Assembly (NCBI RefSeq): GCF_000237925.1
Contig: NC_031497.1
Location: 27,196,205 to 27,260,204, forward strand
Direction: 5' to 3'
DNA: 64,000 nt
DNA from: Schistosoma mansoni
Taxonomy: Eukaryota > Platyhelminthes > Trematoda > Strigeidida > Schistosomatidae
Positions 33,928 through 45,597 of this stretch are shown here, in pieces; the first letter of the stretch is position 1; each line of letters opens with the position of its first letter. A program made the translations under genes and the position numbers. Under the pieces are notes generated by a model that searched no databases, was not told the origin of the DNA, and saw only the letters and a program-made list of their open reading frames with translations.

Positions 33928-34501
33928 GGCCTGTTTACTAAATGCCAGGAATGCAAAGGATGATAACAAGACATGGTCTATATATTATAAATTATTATGT
34001 ATGATAACACCACCTGGTTTTATGTGGTTATTAGGTTATTTAACATTTATACAAAGTATCCTTTTCTTAACAACATGTTTATTAACTTTAATAACATGTT
34101 TATTATTTGTATTTATTATATATGAATTTAATTTAATGGTTACTAATCAAACAATGTATGAACGATCATTTAAATCATTTGATCAATGTTATTGGAGTAG
34201 TAGTCATGATGATGATGATCACCATACTACAGGTATGAAACGATTCAGAGAAGAGATGAATAGCAGTACTGGTAGTAGTAGTAGTGGTAGTACAGCGATA
34301 AGTACATCTGTATTACACCATCGACGACAACAATCATTATCTAATCATTATTCATCCTTATATGATATTGGTTATCAAAATAATATTAAACAATATTTAG
34401 GTGAACATTGGATACTTGCTATTCTATGTCCATTTATTCATTCACCATTAACTACAGATGGATTAAGTTATCCAATATCAGATAGTGTCAAATTTAAATG
34501 A
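33928..34501 (+). CDS. ZDHHC24: DHHC palmitoyltransferase, ZDHHC24-like, last exon
   Basis: The acceptor 'gttttttcaaag' ends at 33927 after a 51-nt intron; short introns are common in schistosome genes. The first base completes a Leu codon and the frame then runs to TGA 34499-34501. It contains two hydrophobic segments (about 34000-34130), the NQTMYE block equivalent to the QTT motif of DHHC enzymes, a low-complexity Asp/His/Ser stretch (a lineage-specific insert), and a C-terminus YDIGYQNNIKQYLGEHW then PFIHSPLTTDG. That C-terminus is characteristic of ZDHHC24 rather than other DHHC paralogues. Confidence 0.87.
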
Positions 34502-34594
34502 TTGTTTGATCTTTGATGATCTTTTCTTTCTATGTATTCTGATGTTTATCTCTAATATCTTCTTTGTATAGTATTTGTTATACCCTAGTGAAGA

Positions 34595-34815
34595 CTTAAG
34601 TATGGATAACTCTCCTGGGACCTATGAATGAACTGTTATTCTATATATTATATTCTTATGGTTTAACTACTGAGTGATTAGATTGTGTATATCTATATTC
34701 ATCTTATTAAAGCTTCATTTTGACCTATAAATTATTACTGTACGATTTACTGTCCCTAAAGTATATTCAGTTTATTGATTATTGTCTCCCATGTTCACAG
34801 CCACATTTGGCTTGA
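34595..34815 (+). repeat. interspersed repeat family D, copy 2
   Basis: This is the partner of 372-600, starting just after the ZDHHC24-like stop codon. It may form part of the 3' UTR. Confidence 0.6.
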
Positions 34816-35221
34816 TCTTGTACAAATATTATTTTCTATTTTATGGTGTGATGTGATCTGTCTCTCTGGTATATAAACCAAACATGCTTGAAATGAATGA
34901 CTCGCATAACAGAAGCTGTAATTGGTGTTCTGGACTCAATTGGAAGGGCTAGGCGGATAAAGGACCAATAAAGACGCTAGACTGCTCATAACGGTCGAAC
35001 GTCATTGATTTGGCACAATGCTAAGATTGGATAAGTCGTATTTCGATTAGTGGATAAATCACATGATAAAAAGGCGGACATAAAAATCAATAACGTATCA
35101 GCATATGTCATTTGTTTATTTTGTAAAGTCATAACAGTATTCTTTTTTCATTCAATCTGATCTTTCTGTTTATAAAAACGACCATTTGGAAAAAATTCCC
35201 AGTCAATCAGTCGGTTAGCTA

Positions 35222-35317
35222 CTTGTTTATGTAACTACACCTGTATTTACTCTTGTATCTTCTCTTCATCTTTTAAAGGTTCATGTATTGGTCATGCGAA
35301 TCGGTGATATTTTTGTA
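35222..35317 (+). pseudogene. decayed duplicate of the ZDHHC24-like micro-exon and its acceptor
   Basis: This aligns with 33777-33870: the same pyrimidine-rich intron end, an AG, and 'catgtattggtcatgcgaat' matching the micro-exon. The acceptor here is 'ttttaaag' and the codons after GHAN diverge at once. No DHHC exon follows. It looks like a tandem duplication of an intron-exon boundary, now broken. Confidence 0.75.
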
Positions 35318-35391
35318 ATACCCTGTTATGATATGGAATGTTGGGTTGCGCTTTTATGAGTTATTATAACTTAACATTAGTATTTCAGCCG

Positions 35392-35915
35392 GATATTTAT
35401 TTAAACACATAAATATTGGTACAAAGGGGCACCAGATATATATGCGCCACAAAAATCTCATTTGATTGGTGTGAGCTGTGATACTGCCCAGGTGCCCAAA
35501 CTGAAGCAGGTGGTTTTCTTAGGGGGCCACACTCCGAGCCTTTGACATAAAGGCCTAACCCACAAGGCAGTGGGGCAACGTGGGGAGATGCAGTCCCATG
35601 GTAGCCGATGACCAACGATTGATTCATACGCCATTTGTTTCCTCAGGATACTGAAGCCCATGTGCATCATTGGTTTGGAATGAGGGTTTGCCAACTCCCC
35701 TAGGTGGACTATCCGTCTCCACCAACCCGGTTAAAGCGTCGGACATTCGCTTTTCGTCGTCTCACTTCCGTAAACAACACCCGTGGTGCGAGAAGGCAGT
35801 GAGTAGGACTTTCCTGGCAGAGGCTTTATACGCTTGGTCATGTGAGAGCATTTGGAAAGGGAGAGCGGACTCTCCCCACTCTCGGCCTTACCAGGGCATT
35901 TGGGGGCTTGAAAGT
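35392..35915 (-). repeat. repeat family A, copy 3
   Basis: This is a full-length minus copy, with the tail at the low end ('tatttatttaaacacat'). It is very similar to 33165-33690, including the gcgccacaaa region. It lacks a few bases relative to copy 2 that break the recurrent frame. Confidence 0.8.
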
Positions 35916-37775
35916 TGAACGTCTTGTCGTTAAGTTATGGCTAACAACCATAATTGTTATTTTTAATGACTTGATAGAGGACTATCAACTTCAATGTTTC
36001 TGTTTGAACTATACCCAATTATGTCGTTTGAAAAGTGGTAACATCAAAAGTAGGTGTTTCAAATTGATTAACAAAGTCATATTGGTGATTAAAACAAAAT
36101 ATAGTCATAAAGCATTTACCATGTAAAATCAATATCAATAATAAGTACCTTACTTTCTTACATCTTTATAAGGAAATAAAGACTTGGGTCTGTAAATAGT
36201 GAACTACTCTTGCTTCGTATACTTCTAATGCCTATTATAAATATTTCCAAGTTACGTTGTAGACAGTACAGGAAATTAAAAAGTATTCTTGAGAATGATA
36301 TTTTTTTTACCGGATTCAAGCAGATGCCCCTTGGATAGTGCAGTCACACTTTTGGGTGAAAAAGGTCATTCAGTTTTCTTTTTAGATTTACTACGAAAAA
36401 TAAACCAAAGTGTAGAATGTATCGGTATCCATCTATACAGAACTGCACCGCAAGTTATATTGTTCGTTACTAACTTTGTTTTCATCTCAATTCTTACTTG
36501 ACCTGTAATAGATTCGACTTTTATCACTTAGGGATTCAATCCTAATAAAACATGGCTTCAACATCAGGGAACCACTTGAAATCCATGTGTCAACAGAAGG
36601 CCTTACTAGCAAAAGTTTTTTTGAATTCTTTGCCGTAAATATGTATTATGTTTCTAAAATCCAGTTATATGATCCAATTATGTTTATGCATCCAGTCAAC
36701 TCGGTAAACCTTCATTGTTTATTCTTCAGACATCAAACTATTCAACAGCCGATTCACATAGTTTGTCACATATTTTTCGTATTTAATTAGGAAGCAGGAA
36801 GTGTGCTTGTAAGTTGTCCAGCTAAATGGGATTATATGAAATTGCAAGGGTCAAATATATGCTTTATTATCTACGTATACATTCCGACTAACTAAGGCTT
36901 AACGAAATAAATTAGCTAAACATATCCGAAAGGCAAAACGTTTACATTACAGTCATACCTTCAGTCCTTAACCAACAATCGTGTACCGATACTTAGTCCA
37001 CGAAACTTTATTTGATAATCCATTTAAAACAGTAGACCAAGCAAATCAATAGAAGATCAGTTTATACTACATAGCATTGTCAACATAGATTTTGTTCCAT
37101 TTCAAAGATGTTTTACATTGTATGGAAAGTGTCATTTAAAACTAAAACGAAATCATCACTGGTCACTATGGTGTGTATTATTTGATAATGTCTGGAACGG
37201 TTGATGTTATATCCCGGTGAGAATAATGAATGGTAACTGTTGGCATCTATTTATGGATTGCTCGTACTGGTGTATGCGTCGTATAGTTAAGGACATAACA
37301 GTTGAGCTACCCAATTTCTAAGGCTCATGGTAGGTCAGCTGATGGCGCAGTAAAGTCAATCTTTATTCTACGGTATCATACCATAAATAACCACGTCTCT
37401 GTTTTCTTCCCTCATTTCTGACGTCAAGTCATTTGATAAGTAGTGGACAGCAAGATATCTAAACATGACCAAAATACTAGTTGATATTTCAAGATAAAAA
37501 TTCTTATTAGATCACTATTTCCATGATACCAAGGCACATATTGTCGGACTTTGATATTACCTATTGCTATGTTGGAGGGATTACGATATCACCTAGGAAC
37601 CGAGAACATGATAAAGTCAGCAACATAATAACAGGACAAGCTAAGCTATTCCACTGCACCCCAGCCATCCTGACTAGAGGGAAAAGTTCAGATTCAACCG
37701 ATGGAAATGTATATTCCACAAACAGTCAAAAGTACGGACGAACAAGCACACAACTCATGCGTGTATATACAATAT
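35916..37775. other. no gene recognised
   Basis: This is 1.9 kb with short frames at 36289-36501, 36587-36790 and 37523-37798. None shows a domain or good flanking splice signals, although 36289-36501 (PDSSRCPLDSAVTLLGEKG) reads less like random AT-rich sequence than the others. Confidence 0.4.
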
Positions 37776-39430
37776 GGTTGTTAAAACTCATTCAGTAAGG
37801 CTACTGATAGGGTTACAATAAAGTCATGATTCATAATAATCGCTAGAAAACATCCTTCTGCATTCCGAAATGTTTTGTGATGGTCGTTATTCGATATTAT
37901 CCTTAAACTTCGTAAATTGTTCGTCCTGATAACCGCTACTAGATAACGCTCCAACGGTGTATAAATTAGAATTCAAATACAAAGTGTTTATTACGTTTTT
38001 TTATTGCACCAGGCACATACATCCAAAATTACAGGCACGTTAAGCAAGCATGAAGGAGTAGTACCGAAAAGCAAACAAGCCAGCGAGTGATCGAGTTAAT
38101 GAACGAGCCAATGAACAGGATTAAGATGTACACATATATACAAATGGAAATGAATGAATCAATTAAGCGACTAGTAGTAAGACTAACAGAATGAGTATAT
38201 GCGTAGGCAGTAAACAATGCTCAAGTATACATAGTCATACAAGTGAAACAATAACAAAGGTACAATAGTATAGATAGATTGTTATTGTATGAATGACTCT
38301 GTCCGTTAAAACAAGTTAACAAAAACGGTTCTACCAAATTAAATGTGAACAAACTCAATTGTACGTGGGCTGCTATACTTTGTTAATACACTCTAATCAT
38401 ATGTATAGGTGTTTTACAGGTAGGTAAAAGCTATGACTTGTAGACTAATCAATTTATATTGATATTATACCACAGAATTATTACTTATATCTGTTATCTC
38501 TCGTGGAGCATGAGCTGCCAATCAAGATTCTCCTACCCACTTTGTCCTATGTAGTCCGTCCCAGTTACTTTCAAGTGGTACTCATTTTTTTTGTCTTCTC
38601 CAAATTACCGCTCCCGTTTGTTTTTTGATCCACCCCTCTTCCTTCTGCCTTGAGGATTCCAAGTTAGGGGTTGCCTCGTGATTCAATTTGATCTCCGTAA
38701 TGTGTATCCTATCTAACTCCAACATCTTTTCCTAATTACCTCTTCAGCTAGAAGCTTGTATTTACAGATTACTTGTAAAATAATGTTTTATCACCATAAT
38801 GGTTAAACGTTTTTTGTCAGAATTAGACTGCTGTACAGAAGTTTCTTACACTTCCCCAACTGTGAAATTTTCCCTTTTTTAATTTGAAACTGATTGATAT
38901 GATCTGGAGGACCCTTAAAAATACAGGGAGCACTAGTTAACTGTCATTCCATCAATCCTCAGCCCTCTCAACGTTTTATAAACATGTAACTAGGCCTTCA
39001 ATAATCGTATTGATCACAATAACTCTCGTTAATTTATTGGATGACTATTAAGAGCAAATTAGCACTAGACGTACTTTTTTTCTTCTTTGATACTCATTAG
39101 CAATGATAAATCATGAACTTCAGTCGAGATTGAACCCAGGAACTTTGGAACTTGCGGTGAGCATGGTACGACTGAGTTACTACGAAATTATACGTCGAAC
39201 AGAATCTGTGAAATTCAAATTATTAATCATTCTATTCAAATGAGTGTTTTCTTCATTAAAAACAAATGAAAACTTGTATTTGAATTTTTAACATAAATAG
39301 TCGGTCTACTTAAATAAGTAGATTATTTGTGTTCGTAGAAATTTGTTAAGACCTTTTCAAACCGATCCAGACAAAATGATTATTACACGCACCGATTACA
39401 TGTATCGAGCCGATAGAAACTGAGTTCGTG

Positions 39431-39605
39431 GATTGGTTGAAGTTAGACATTAACACCATTGGATACCGGTTCAGTGGTCTATCGGGTAAATGCTCTGGCG
39501 CGAGACTGGTATGTCCTGGGTTTGAATCACGCGAGGTGGGATCGTGGATTCTCAGGTTTTCCATGGTGGTCTACCTTCAGTTGGCTCATGATTTCAACTA
39601 TACAT
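39431..39605 (+). repeat. SINE1 copy, left palindrome arm, ribozyme deleted
   Basis: The head and B box ('ctgggtttgaatcacgcgag') are intact, but about 60 bp covering the hammerhead are missing between 'atcgtggatt' and 'aggttttccatgg' when compared with its mirror image at 39735-39960. Confidence 0.88.
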
Positions 39606-39734
39606 CGTATATGACTATTACCCTGAAGAAGTCCAGACATGTTGTCAAGCTATTCGTTCTAATCTTGACTATTATTCGTATAAAACATTATCCATAGTTT
39701 GAATATTACAGAAGAAATTTAACTCAGTTTCTCA

Positions 39735-39960
39735 TAGTTGAAATCATGATACAATTGAAGCTAGACCACCATGGAAAACCTGAAAGCACTGGACGGCCGT
39801 TTCGTCCTATTGTGAGAATCCTCAGTGGCAGTGCGCATCCACGATCCCACCTCGCGTGATTCAAACCCAGGACATACCAGTCTCGCGCCAGAGCATTTAC
39901 CCGATAGACCACTGAACCGGTATCCAATGGTGTTAATGTCTAACTTCAACCAATCCACGA
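39735..39960 (-). repeat. SINE1 copy, right palindrome arm, ribozyme region present
   Basis: This is the mirror of 39431-39605 but retains the ribozyme segment. On the minus strand it reads CACTGCCACTGAGGA, then a helix II with changed bases ('ttctcacaataggac'), then GAAACGGCCGTC. Altered helix II pairing makes activity uncertain. Confidence 0.88.
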
Positions 39961-41849
39961 ACTCAGTTTCTATCGGCTCGATACATGTAATCGGTGCGTG
40001 TAATAATCATTTTGTCTGGATCGGTTTGAAGAGGTCTTAACAAATTTCTACGAACACAAATAATCTACTTATTTAAGTAGACCGACTATTTATGTTAAAA
40101 ATTCAAATACAAGTTTTCATTTGTTTTTAATGAAGAAAACACTCATTTGAATAGAATGATTAATAATTTGAATTTCACAGATTCTGTTCGACGTATAATT
40201 TCGTAGTAACTCAGTCGTACCATGCTCACCGCAAGTTCCAAAGTTCCTGGGTTCAATCTCGACTGAAGTTCATGATTTATCATTGCTAATGAGTATCAAA
40301 GAAGAAAAAAAGTACGTCTAGTGCTAATTTGCTCTTAATAGTCATCCAATAAATTAACGAGAGTTATTGTGATCAATACGATTATTGAAGGCCTAGTTAC
40401 ATGTTTATAAAACGTTGAGAGGGCTGAGGATTGATGGAATGACAGTTAACTAGTGCTCCCTGTATTTTTAAGGGTCCTCCAGATCATATCAATCAGTTTC
40501 AAATTAAAAAAGGGAAAATTTCACAGTTGGGGAAGTGTAAGAAACTTCTGTACAGCAGTCTAATTCTGACAAAAAACGTTTAACCATTATGGTGATAAAA
40601 CATTATTTTACAAGTAATCTGTAAATACAAGCTTCTAGCTGAAGAGGTAATTAGGAAAAGATGTTGGAGTTAGATAGGATACACATTACGGAGATCAAAT
40701 TGAATCACGAGGCAACCCCTAACTTGGAATCCTCAAGGCAGAAGGAAGAGGGGTGGATCAAAAAACAAACGGGAGCGGTAATTTGGAGAAGACAAAAAAA
40801 ATGAGTACCACTTGAAAGTAACTGGGACGGACTACATAGGACAAAGTGGGTAGGAGAATCTTGATTGGCAGCTCATGCTCCACGAGAGATAACAGATATA
40901 AGTAATAATTCTGTGGTATAATATCAATATAAATTGATTAGTCTACAAGTCATAGCTTTTACCTACCTGTAAAACACCTATACATATGATTAGAGTGTAT
41001 TAACAAAGTATAGCAGCCCACGTACAATTGAGTTTGTTCACATTTAATTTGGTAGAACCGTTTTTGTTAACTTGTTTTAACGGACAGAGTCATTCATACA
41101 ATAACAATCTATCTATACTATTGTACCTTTGTTATTGTTTCACTTGTATGACTATGTATACTTGAGCATTGTTTACTGACTACGCATATACTCATTCTGT
41201 TAGTCTTACTACTAGTCGCTTAATTGATTCATTCATTTCCATTTGTATATATGTGTACATCTTAATCCTGTTCATTGGCTCGTTCATTAACTCGATCACT
41301 CGCTGGCTTGTTTGCTTTTCGGTACTACTCCTTCATGCTTGCTTAACGTGCCTGTAATTTTGGATGTATGTGCCTGGTGCAATAAAAAAACGTAATAAAC
41401 ACTTTGTATTTGAATTCTAATTTATACACCGTTGGAGCGTTATCTAGTAGCGGTTATCAGGACGAACAATTTACGAAGTTTAAGGATAATATCGAATAAC
41501 GACCATCACAAAACATTTCGGAATGCAGAAGGATGTTTTCTAGCGATTATTATGAATCATGACTTTATTGTAACCCTATCAGTAGCCTTACTGAATGAGT
41601 TTTAACAACCGTACATTTCCAGTTTCATTTGTGTACATCAGAAATGTTTGAGAATGATATGTATATTTTCTTTCATTGTTGAAGTTCCACACACTTCTTT
41701 CAAGTTTGATTGCTTGGTTTATTTGCCTGAAATATAATCGTTGAATATCCCATTTGTTTAGTCTTGCTATATTATATCCTCAGAAGTTATTTGTTTTCTG
41801 TGATCAGATCTGAGAATTATCCATGAACTATTGGACAATATATTCTGTT

Positions 41850-42050
41850 ATAAGGAGCCAGATAGTACAAGCATCCGTTTCCCGGGTGCTAGGTAAGGAT
41901 GGCGAATCGATTGATGAAGTAGTTAATGTTCATCAGTTGAGATGGCTGGGACACGTGTTACGTATGCCCAACCACAAACTCCCACGACGTGCAATGATTT
42001 ATGGCGTAAGAGTAGATTGGAAGAAAGCACTGAACTTAACCCCTCATCAA
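41850..42050 (+). pseudogene. LINE C-terminal fragment
   Basis: The frame reads DEVVNVHQLRWLGHVLRMPNHKLPRRA, the conserved post-RT tail of the LINE family also seen at 31878-31960. It is truncated after DWKKAL. It sits just outside the palindrome. Confidence 0.75.
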
Positions 42051-42117
42051 TGAAATATATAGTGTTTTTTCAACAATCATATCAAAATCTATGTTAAGAC
42101 ACAAGATGGTGGTTTGA

Positions 42118-42376
42118 GGTGGTCAACAGGAAACCCTAGACCCGGGTTTCGTGCTACTTGACACTCGTCAGCAAGGTGTACCTGTAATCTTGAGGCAACT
42201 AGTGTTCCCTGACGGATTCGATCCCGAGTCACTCAGCTTCACAGTCAGAGATGTTACCATTGAGCTATTCGCGCTGCGATCGACCTCCTGTCCGACTGAG
42301 TTGTAATCACAATTGATTGATCACTGGGTGGTGATCAATGTCATGCGTATCAAGTCCATCTTAGTGCTGATCGAAT
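42118..42376 (-). repeat. SINE2 copy, minus
   Basis: On the minus strand the order is block A (ending 'gatcaatcaattgtga'), the tRNA-like part (A box 'tagctcaatgg', B box 'gggatcgaatccg') and a hammerhead-like core. It abuts the next SINE2 copy head to head. Confidence 0.8.
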
Positions 42377-42379
42377 GCT

Positions 42380-42615
42380 ATGCACAAGATTACAGGTACA
42401 CCTTGCTGACGAGTTCCAAGTAGCACGAAGCCCTGGTACAGGGTTTCCTGTTGATCACCTTCAACCACCATCTTATCTCAACATAGTGCACGCAGTGCCG
42501 GGCCACCTAGATTAGTGGCCAAATTGCAACTTCATCGATAGCATTCAATCAGCACTAAGAAGGACTTAACACGCATGAAATTGATCACCATCCAGTGATC
42601 AATCAATTGTGAAAA
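42380..42615 (+). repeat. SINE2 copy, plus, permuted
   Basis: This starts 'caagattacaggtacacctt', includes CTGACGA and CACGAAGCCC, then the linker 'gtgcacgcagtgccgggcc', then block A ending 'gatcaatcaattgtga'. The order is the same as at 17170-17455. Confidence 0.8.
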
Positions 42616-42740
42616 TCTATACTACTTTAAATCAGTCATAATTGGATGTTGCATTCTTGTTAACAGGATAATATGAGTAAGTGAAACAAGAATCAAGTGG
42701 AAAGTTCAACGATGTGAAATAAACGAAGACTGGATGAATT

Positions 42741-42762
42741 GTGTGTGTGTGTGTATGTGTGA
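42741..42762 (+). repeat. GT microsatellite
   Basis: An interrupted (GT)n tract lies in an otherwise featureless AT-rich stretch (42616-43000). Confidence 0.9.
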
Positions 42763-43000
42763 GAATGAGTTATGTATGAATGATATTAGATGGTGTTATT
42801 GTTTCTATGTGAAGTAAGAAAAAAAAGTTCAAATTGAAGGTTGAAAAATTGTTTCTAAATTGGATACATGAGAATCATTAAGGACATAATTGTAATGCTA
42901 AACATAACTCATATTGATTTCAGTCAAAATAACGATTCATGTGAAAGAAAACAGGTTGAATAAAGAAAAAAAGGATTCAAATTACTTGTTGATGAATATT

Positions 43001-43160
43001 TGAAATCATGAGTCAATTGAAGCTAGATCACCATCCCGCAATCTCGGGATCGTGGATGCGCACTGCCACTGATGAGTCCCACAATAGGACGAAACGGCTG
43101 TCCAGTGCTTCCAAGTTTTTCATGGTGGTCTAGCTTCAATCGACTGATGATCTCTACTCT
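43001..43160 (+). repeat. SINE1 copy with inverted 5' end
   Basis: The left 35 bp ('aaatcatgagtcaattgaag' and on) are the reverse complement of the right end ('cttcaatcgactgatgatct'). Between them is a partial body with a ribozyme region at 43060-43108. It directly precedes the Penelope-like frame. Confidence 0.85.
43060..43108 (+). ncRNA. candidate hammerhead ribozyme, CUGAUGA core
   Basis: This is the only copy with the canonical CTGATGA (43069-43075). Helix II is GTCC/GGAC, GAA is at 43091-43093, helix III is AC/GT with a GGCT loop, and the cleavage base C is 43102. Helix I (GCACTG/CAGTGC) is separated from the core by an extra CCA, which should weaken activity. Confidence 0.6.
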
Positions 43161-43187
43161 AGAATCTTACAATTTATTAATTTTCCT

Positions 43188-44490
43188 ATGAAGACTATTA
43201 GAAGTAGATTAAAACAAGATAGTTCAGTACGTAATAATAATAATTCGAATGAAATACCATGGATTGGTAGTGCAGTTTTATCGTACTTTCATGGAACAAT
43301 AGAAGAACTCCAAAGAATCTTAAAACAATACAGAATTAAAGTATATTACAAAACAACGAACACACTTCGAAATACTTTAGTTCGATTAAATGAAAAAATC
43401 GCATTCATGTCTACACAGAACTACGTCTACATATTACGTTGTGTCGATTGTGATGCCTTCTTCATTGGAGAGTCATCTTGACTCGTGCTAAAGAACATAT
43501 TAAGTACACAAAGAAACCTCCTAATAATCCTGTAGAACTGGATTGACTTCAAATTAAATCGGTGATACCAGTTCACGCCATTTTCAACAATCATTTCAAA
43601 AATATGCTTACTAGTGACTGACTTCGAGAGGTAAATCCTGGAGTTCTGGTGAGAAACAGTGACCAGTGGAGTTCAAATTACGTCTGTTGTGAGATATCAA
43701 CTCATTGAAGACAATTAGTGAACGGTTGATCAAAATCGTGGATTGGTTGAAGTTAGACATTAACACCATTGGATGCCAACCGGCTCAGTGGTCTATCAGT
43801 TAAGTGCTCTGGTGCGAGACTGGTAGGTCCTGGATTCGAATCTCTCGAGGCGAGATAGTGGATGCGCACTGCTGAGGAGTCCCATAATAGGACGAAACGA
43901 CCTTCCAGTGCTTCGAGGTTTTCCCTGATGGTCTAGCTTCAATTGACTCATGATTTCAACTATGAAAATACTAAATCTCCACAAAACCTCTTCTGATAAT
44001 TATTACTAAAAGGTTTTTCCAACTACAAAGAAAGAATAGTAGCTGAAGCTTTCCATTTAATGCTTAATCCTACTGCTCTCAATAAAAAAGAAGGCCTCAC
44101 CATACATTCTACTTGGACTATCTATCCTAGTCACCTAGTCTGATACCATTTACAATTCACACTATTATCTTACATATCGAACTCTATCCTTTCTTACCAT
44201 AAAAGTCACACCATTTTCATCTTTGACAATGCACACATATACATACACACAAATTTACATACATGTCGCACTTATGAATCACCTTGACCGAAATGACATG
44301 ACATTGATTTATTCAGACCAGTTTCTTGATTGATCGCACCTAACATTCGTGTTGTTCCTTTGTACCATTTAAACTTCGGTTAATTTTAATTTGGTTATTT
44401 ATTCCCTGAAGAAGTGGCTTACACTGAGTCACGAAACATCAGAAAATTTTATTTATATCTCATTGTGATTTTACAAATATATTATTTATT
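43188..44490 (+). pseudogene. Penelope-like element, C-terminal RT/GIY-YIG part, interrupted
   Basis: The frame 43188-43481 reads FHGTIEELQRILKQYRIKV and then NYVYILRCVDCDAFFIGE, the linker and GIY-YIG start of Penelope-like polyproteins. Beyond the stop, other frames continue TTRAKEHIKYTKKP. After a SINE1 insertion (43598-44010) the domain resumes with FSNYKERIVAEAFHLMLNPTAL (about 44012-44080) and ends near 44140. The 3' region includes 'cctgaagaagtggcttacac' (about 44412), a motif common near Penelope ends. The element is 5' truncated and dead. Confidence 0.82.
43598..44010 (+). repeat. full-length SINE1 inserted in the Penelope-like element
   Basis: This includes the 140-bp 5' extension ('tgcttactagtgactgactt'), tRNA-like head (A box 'ggctcagtgg', B box 'ggattcgaatctc'), ribozyme region and tail ending 'cttctgataatt'. 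The core CTGAGGA and GAAAC are kept, but helix III (ACGACCTT) is mispaired. Confidence 0.88.
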
Positions 44491-44605
44491 TTATAATTGA
44501 AATCATGAGTCAATTGAAGCTAAACCATCAGGGGAAAACCTCGAAGCACTGGAAGGCCGTTTCGTCCTATTGTGGGACGTCCACAATGGTAGTGCACATC
44601 CGTGA
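44491..44605 (-). repeat. SINE1 fragment
   Basis: This minus-strand piece without tail starts at 'ttgaaatcatgagtcaattg' and breaks off inside the head. The ribozyme core is lost. Confidence 0.75.
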
Positions 44606-45251
44606 GCTAGCCACAAGAAATTCCAAACTAAGACGCGTCAGTCTGACACAGAGAAATACAACCTCTATAAGGTGCATGTGCTCTAGAAACTGGTAGGAAT
44701 ACATCAATACAATGTGATTTGGGTGAAGGTGATAAATTAGCGCGACATGTCTGCACATATTAACTTAGCCGATAAGTTAATGTCAGATATTAATTGTTCA
44801 CTGGAATACTCTTTGAGGAATTGAACAATCATTGATTTTTTTACAACGATTACATAAACATAGAATATATTCAAAATCGATATATGTGAAAACTATTAGC
44901 ATGTTATGTAATCATTCATTTACTGATCAATAAATTGAAGACATTATTCTAAACGACGTTCTAAGTCAATGTGCTTTCATTGTTTATAGGCTTGAACTTT
45001 AATACGATCCCCCTACTTTAGTCAATATAATCGATTGATAGATAATAAACTATAGTTCATGACCATATTCAATACAATGTTTCTTAAGAAAGTAACTCAA
45101 TTGATAGATATAGGTTTTACTTGCATGATCTTTAGTTCCAGATCATTTTTGATCGAGGCCTATCGTATACTACTTGAATGTATCCAAACGAAAGTAGGTG
45201 AATGGGGGTTCATACTATTTGATCGACTACGATTGAAGGTAGTGTTTGAAC
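44606..45251. other. no gene recognised
   Basis: This is AT-rich sequence with no frame or repeat of note. Confidence 0.45.
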
Positions 45252-45260
45252 CACTACTAC

Positions 45261-45319
<59 letters not shown>

Positions 45320-45320
45320 G
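45252..45320 (+). repeat. (ACT)n microsatellite
   Basis: About 22 triplets with one interruption (AAT). It creates a spurious poly-leucine reading frame. Confidence 0.97.
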
Positions 45321-45597
45321 GTATCTCGAAGTATGATAGTAAAACCTAATTCACGAGATGTCAAACCACTTAGAATAGTAGCCATATTAGAAATTTCATA
45401 TCTCTATGTTGTTGATACATACGTTAGGGAGACAATCTGTTCAGGATACAAATACTCAAATACATGACTTATTTTCTTGGAGAATTCATCATGACAGCTT
45501 CAAAGGTAGTTTGAAAATGATAACCGACTTCTTATGATTGGTTTAGTTAGCGGACCATAAACTATCTATTTTTCTGATCATAAATGATAGTTTTTAG
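45321..45597. other. spacer before the inverted SINE1 insertion
   Basis: Nothing was recognised. It ends at the target duplication starting 45598. Confidence 0.4.

Larger units (their letters stand above)
37776..41610. repeat. 3.8-kb near-perfect inverted repeat (palindrome)
   Basis: The left arm (37776 to about 39610) and right arm (about 39740 to 41610) are reverse complements, with paired positions summing to 79386. Outer ends are 'ggttgttaaaactcattcag' and its complement. Only single-base differences were noticed over about 1.8 kb, for example in the frames at 38029-38217 and 41169-41357, and near 39352 versus 40033. Each arm includes one SINE1 at the centre; the left SINE has lost its ribozyme segment. 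No gene is recognised in either arm. Confidence 0.93.

Noticed and set aside
37523-37798. 91-codon plus frame before the palindrome
   Set aside because: No recognised domain or splice context; it ends inside the palindrome arm.
38029-38217. Matching 62-codon frames in both palindrome arms (also 41169-41357)
   Set aside because: Identity follows from the palindrome itself; the sequence is hydrophobic AT-rich translation without a domain.
42741-42762. Possible regulatory GT tract
   Set aside because: It is a short simple repeat with no nearby gene.
45059-45349. Frame with a long poly-leucine end
   Set aside because: The run is the (ACT)n microsatellite; the N-terminal part is unrecognised.
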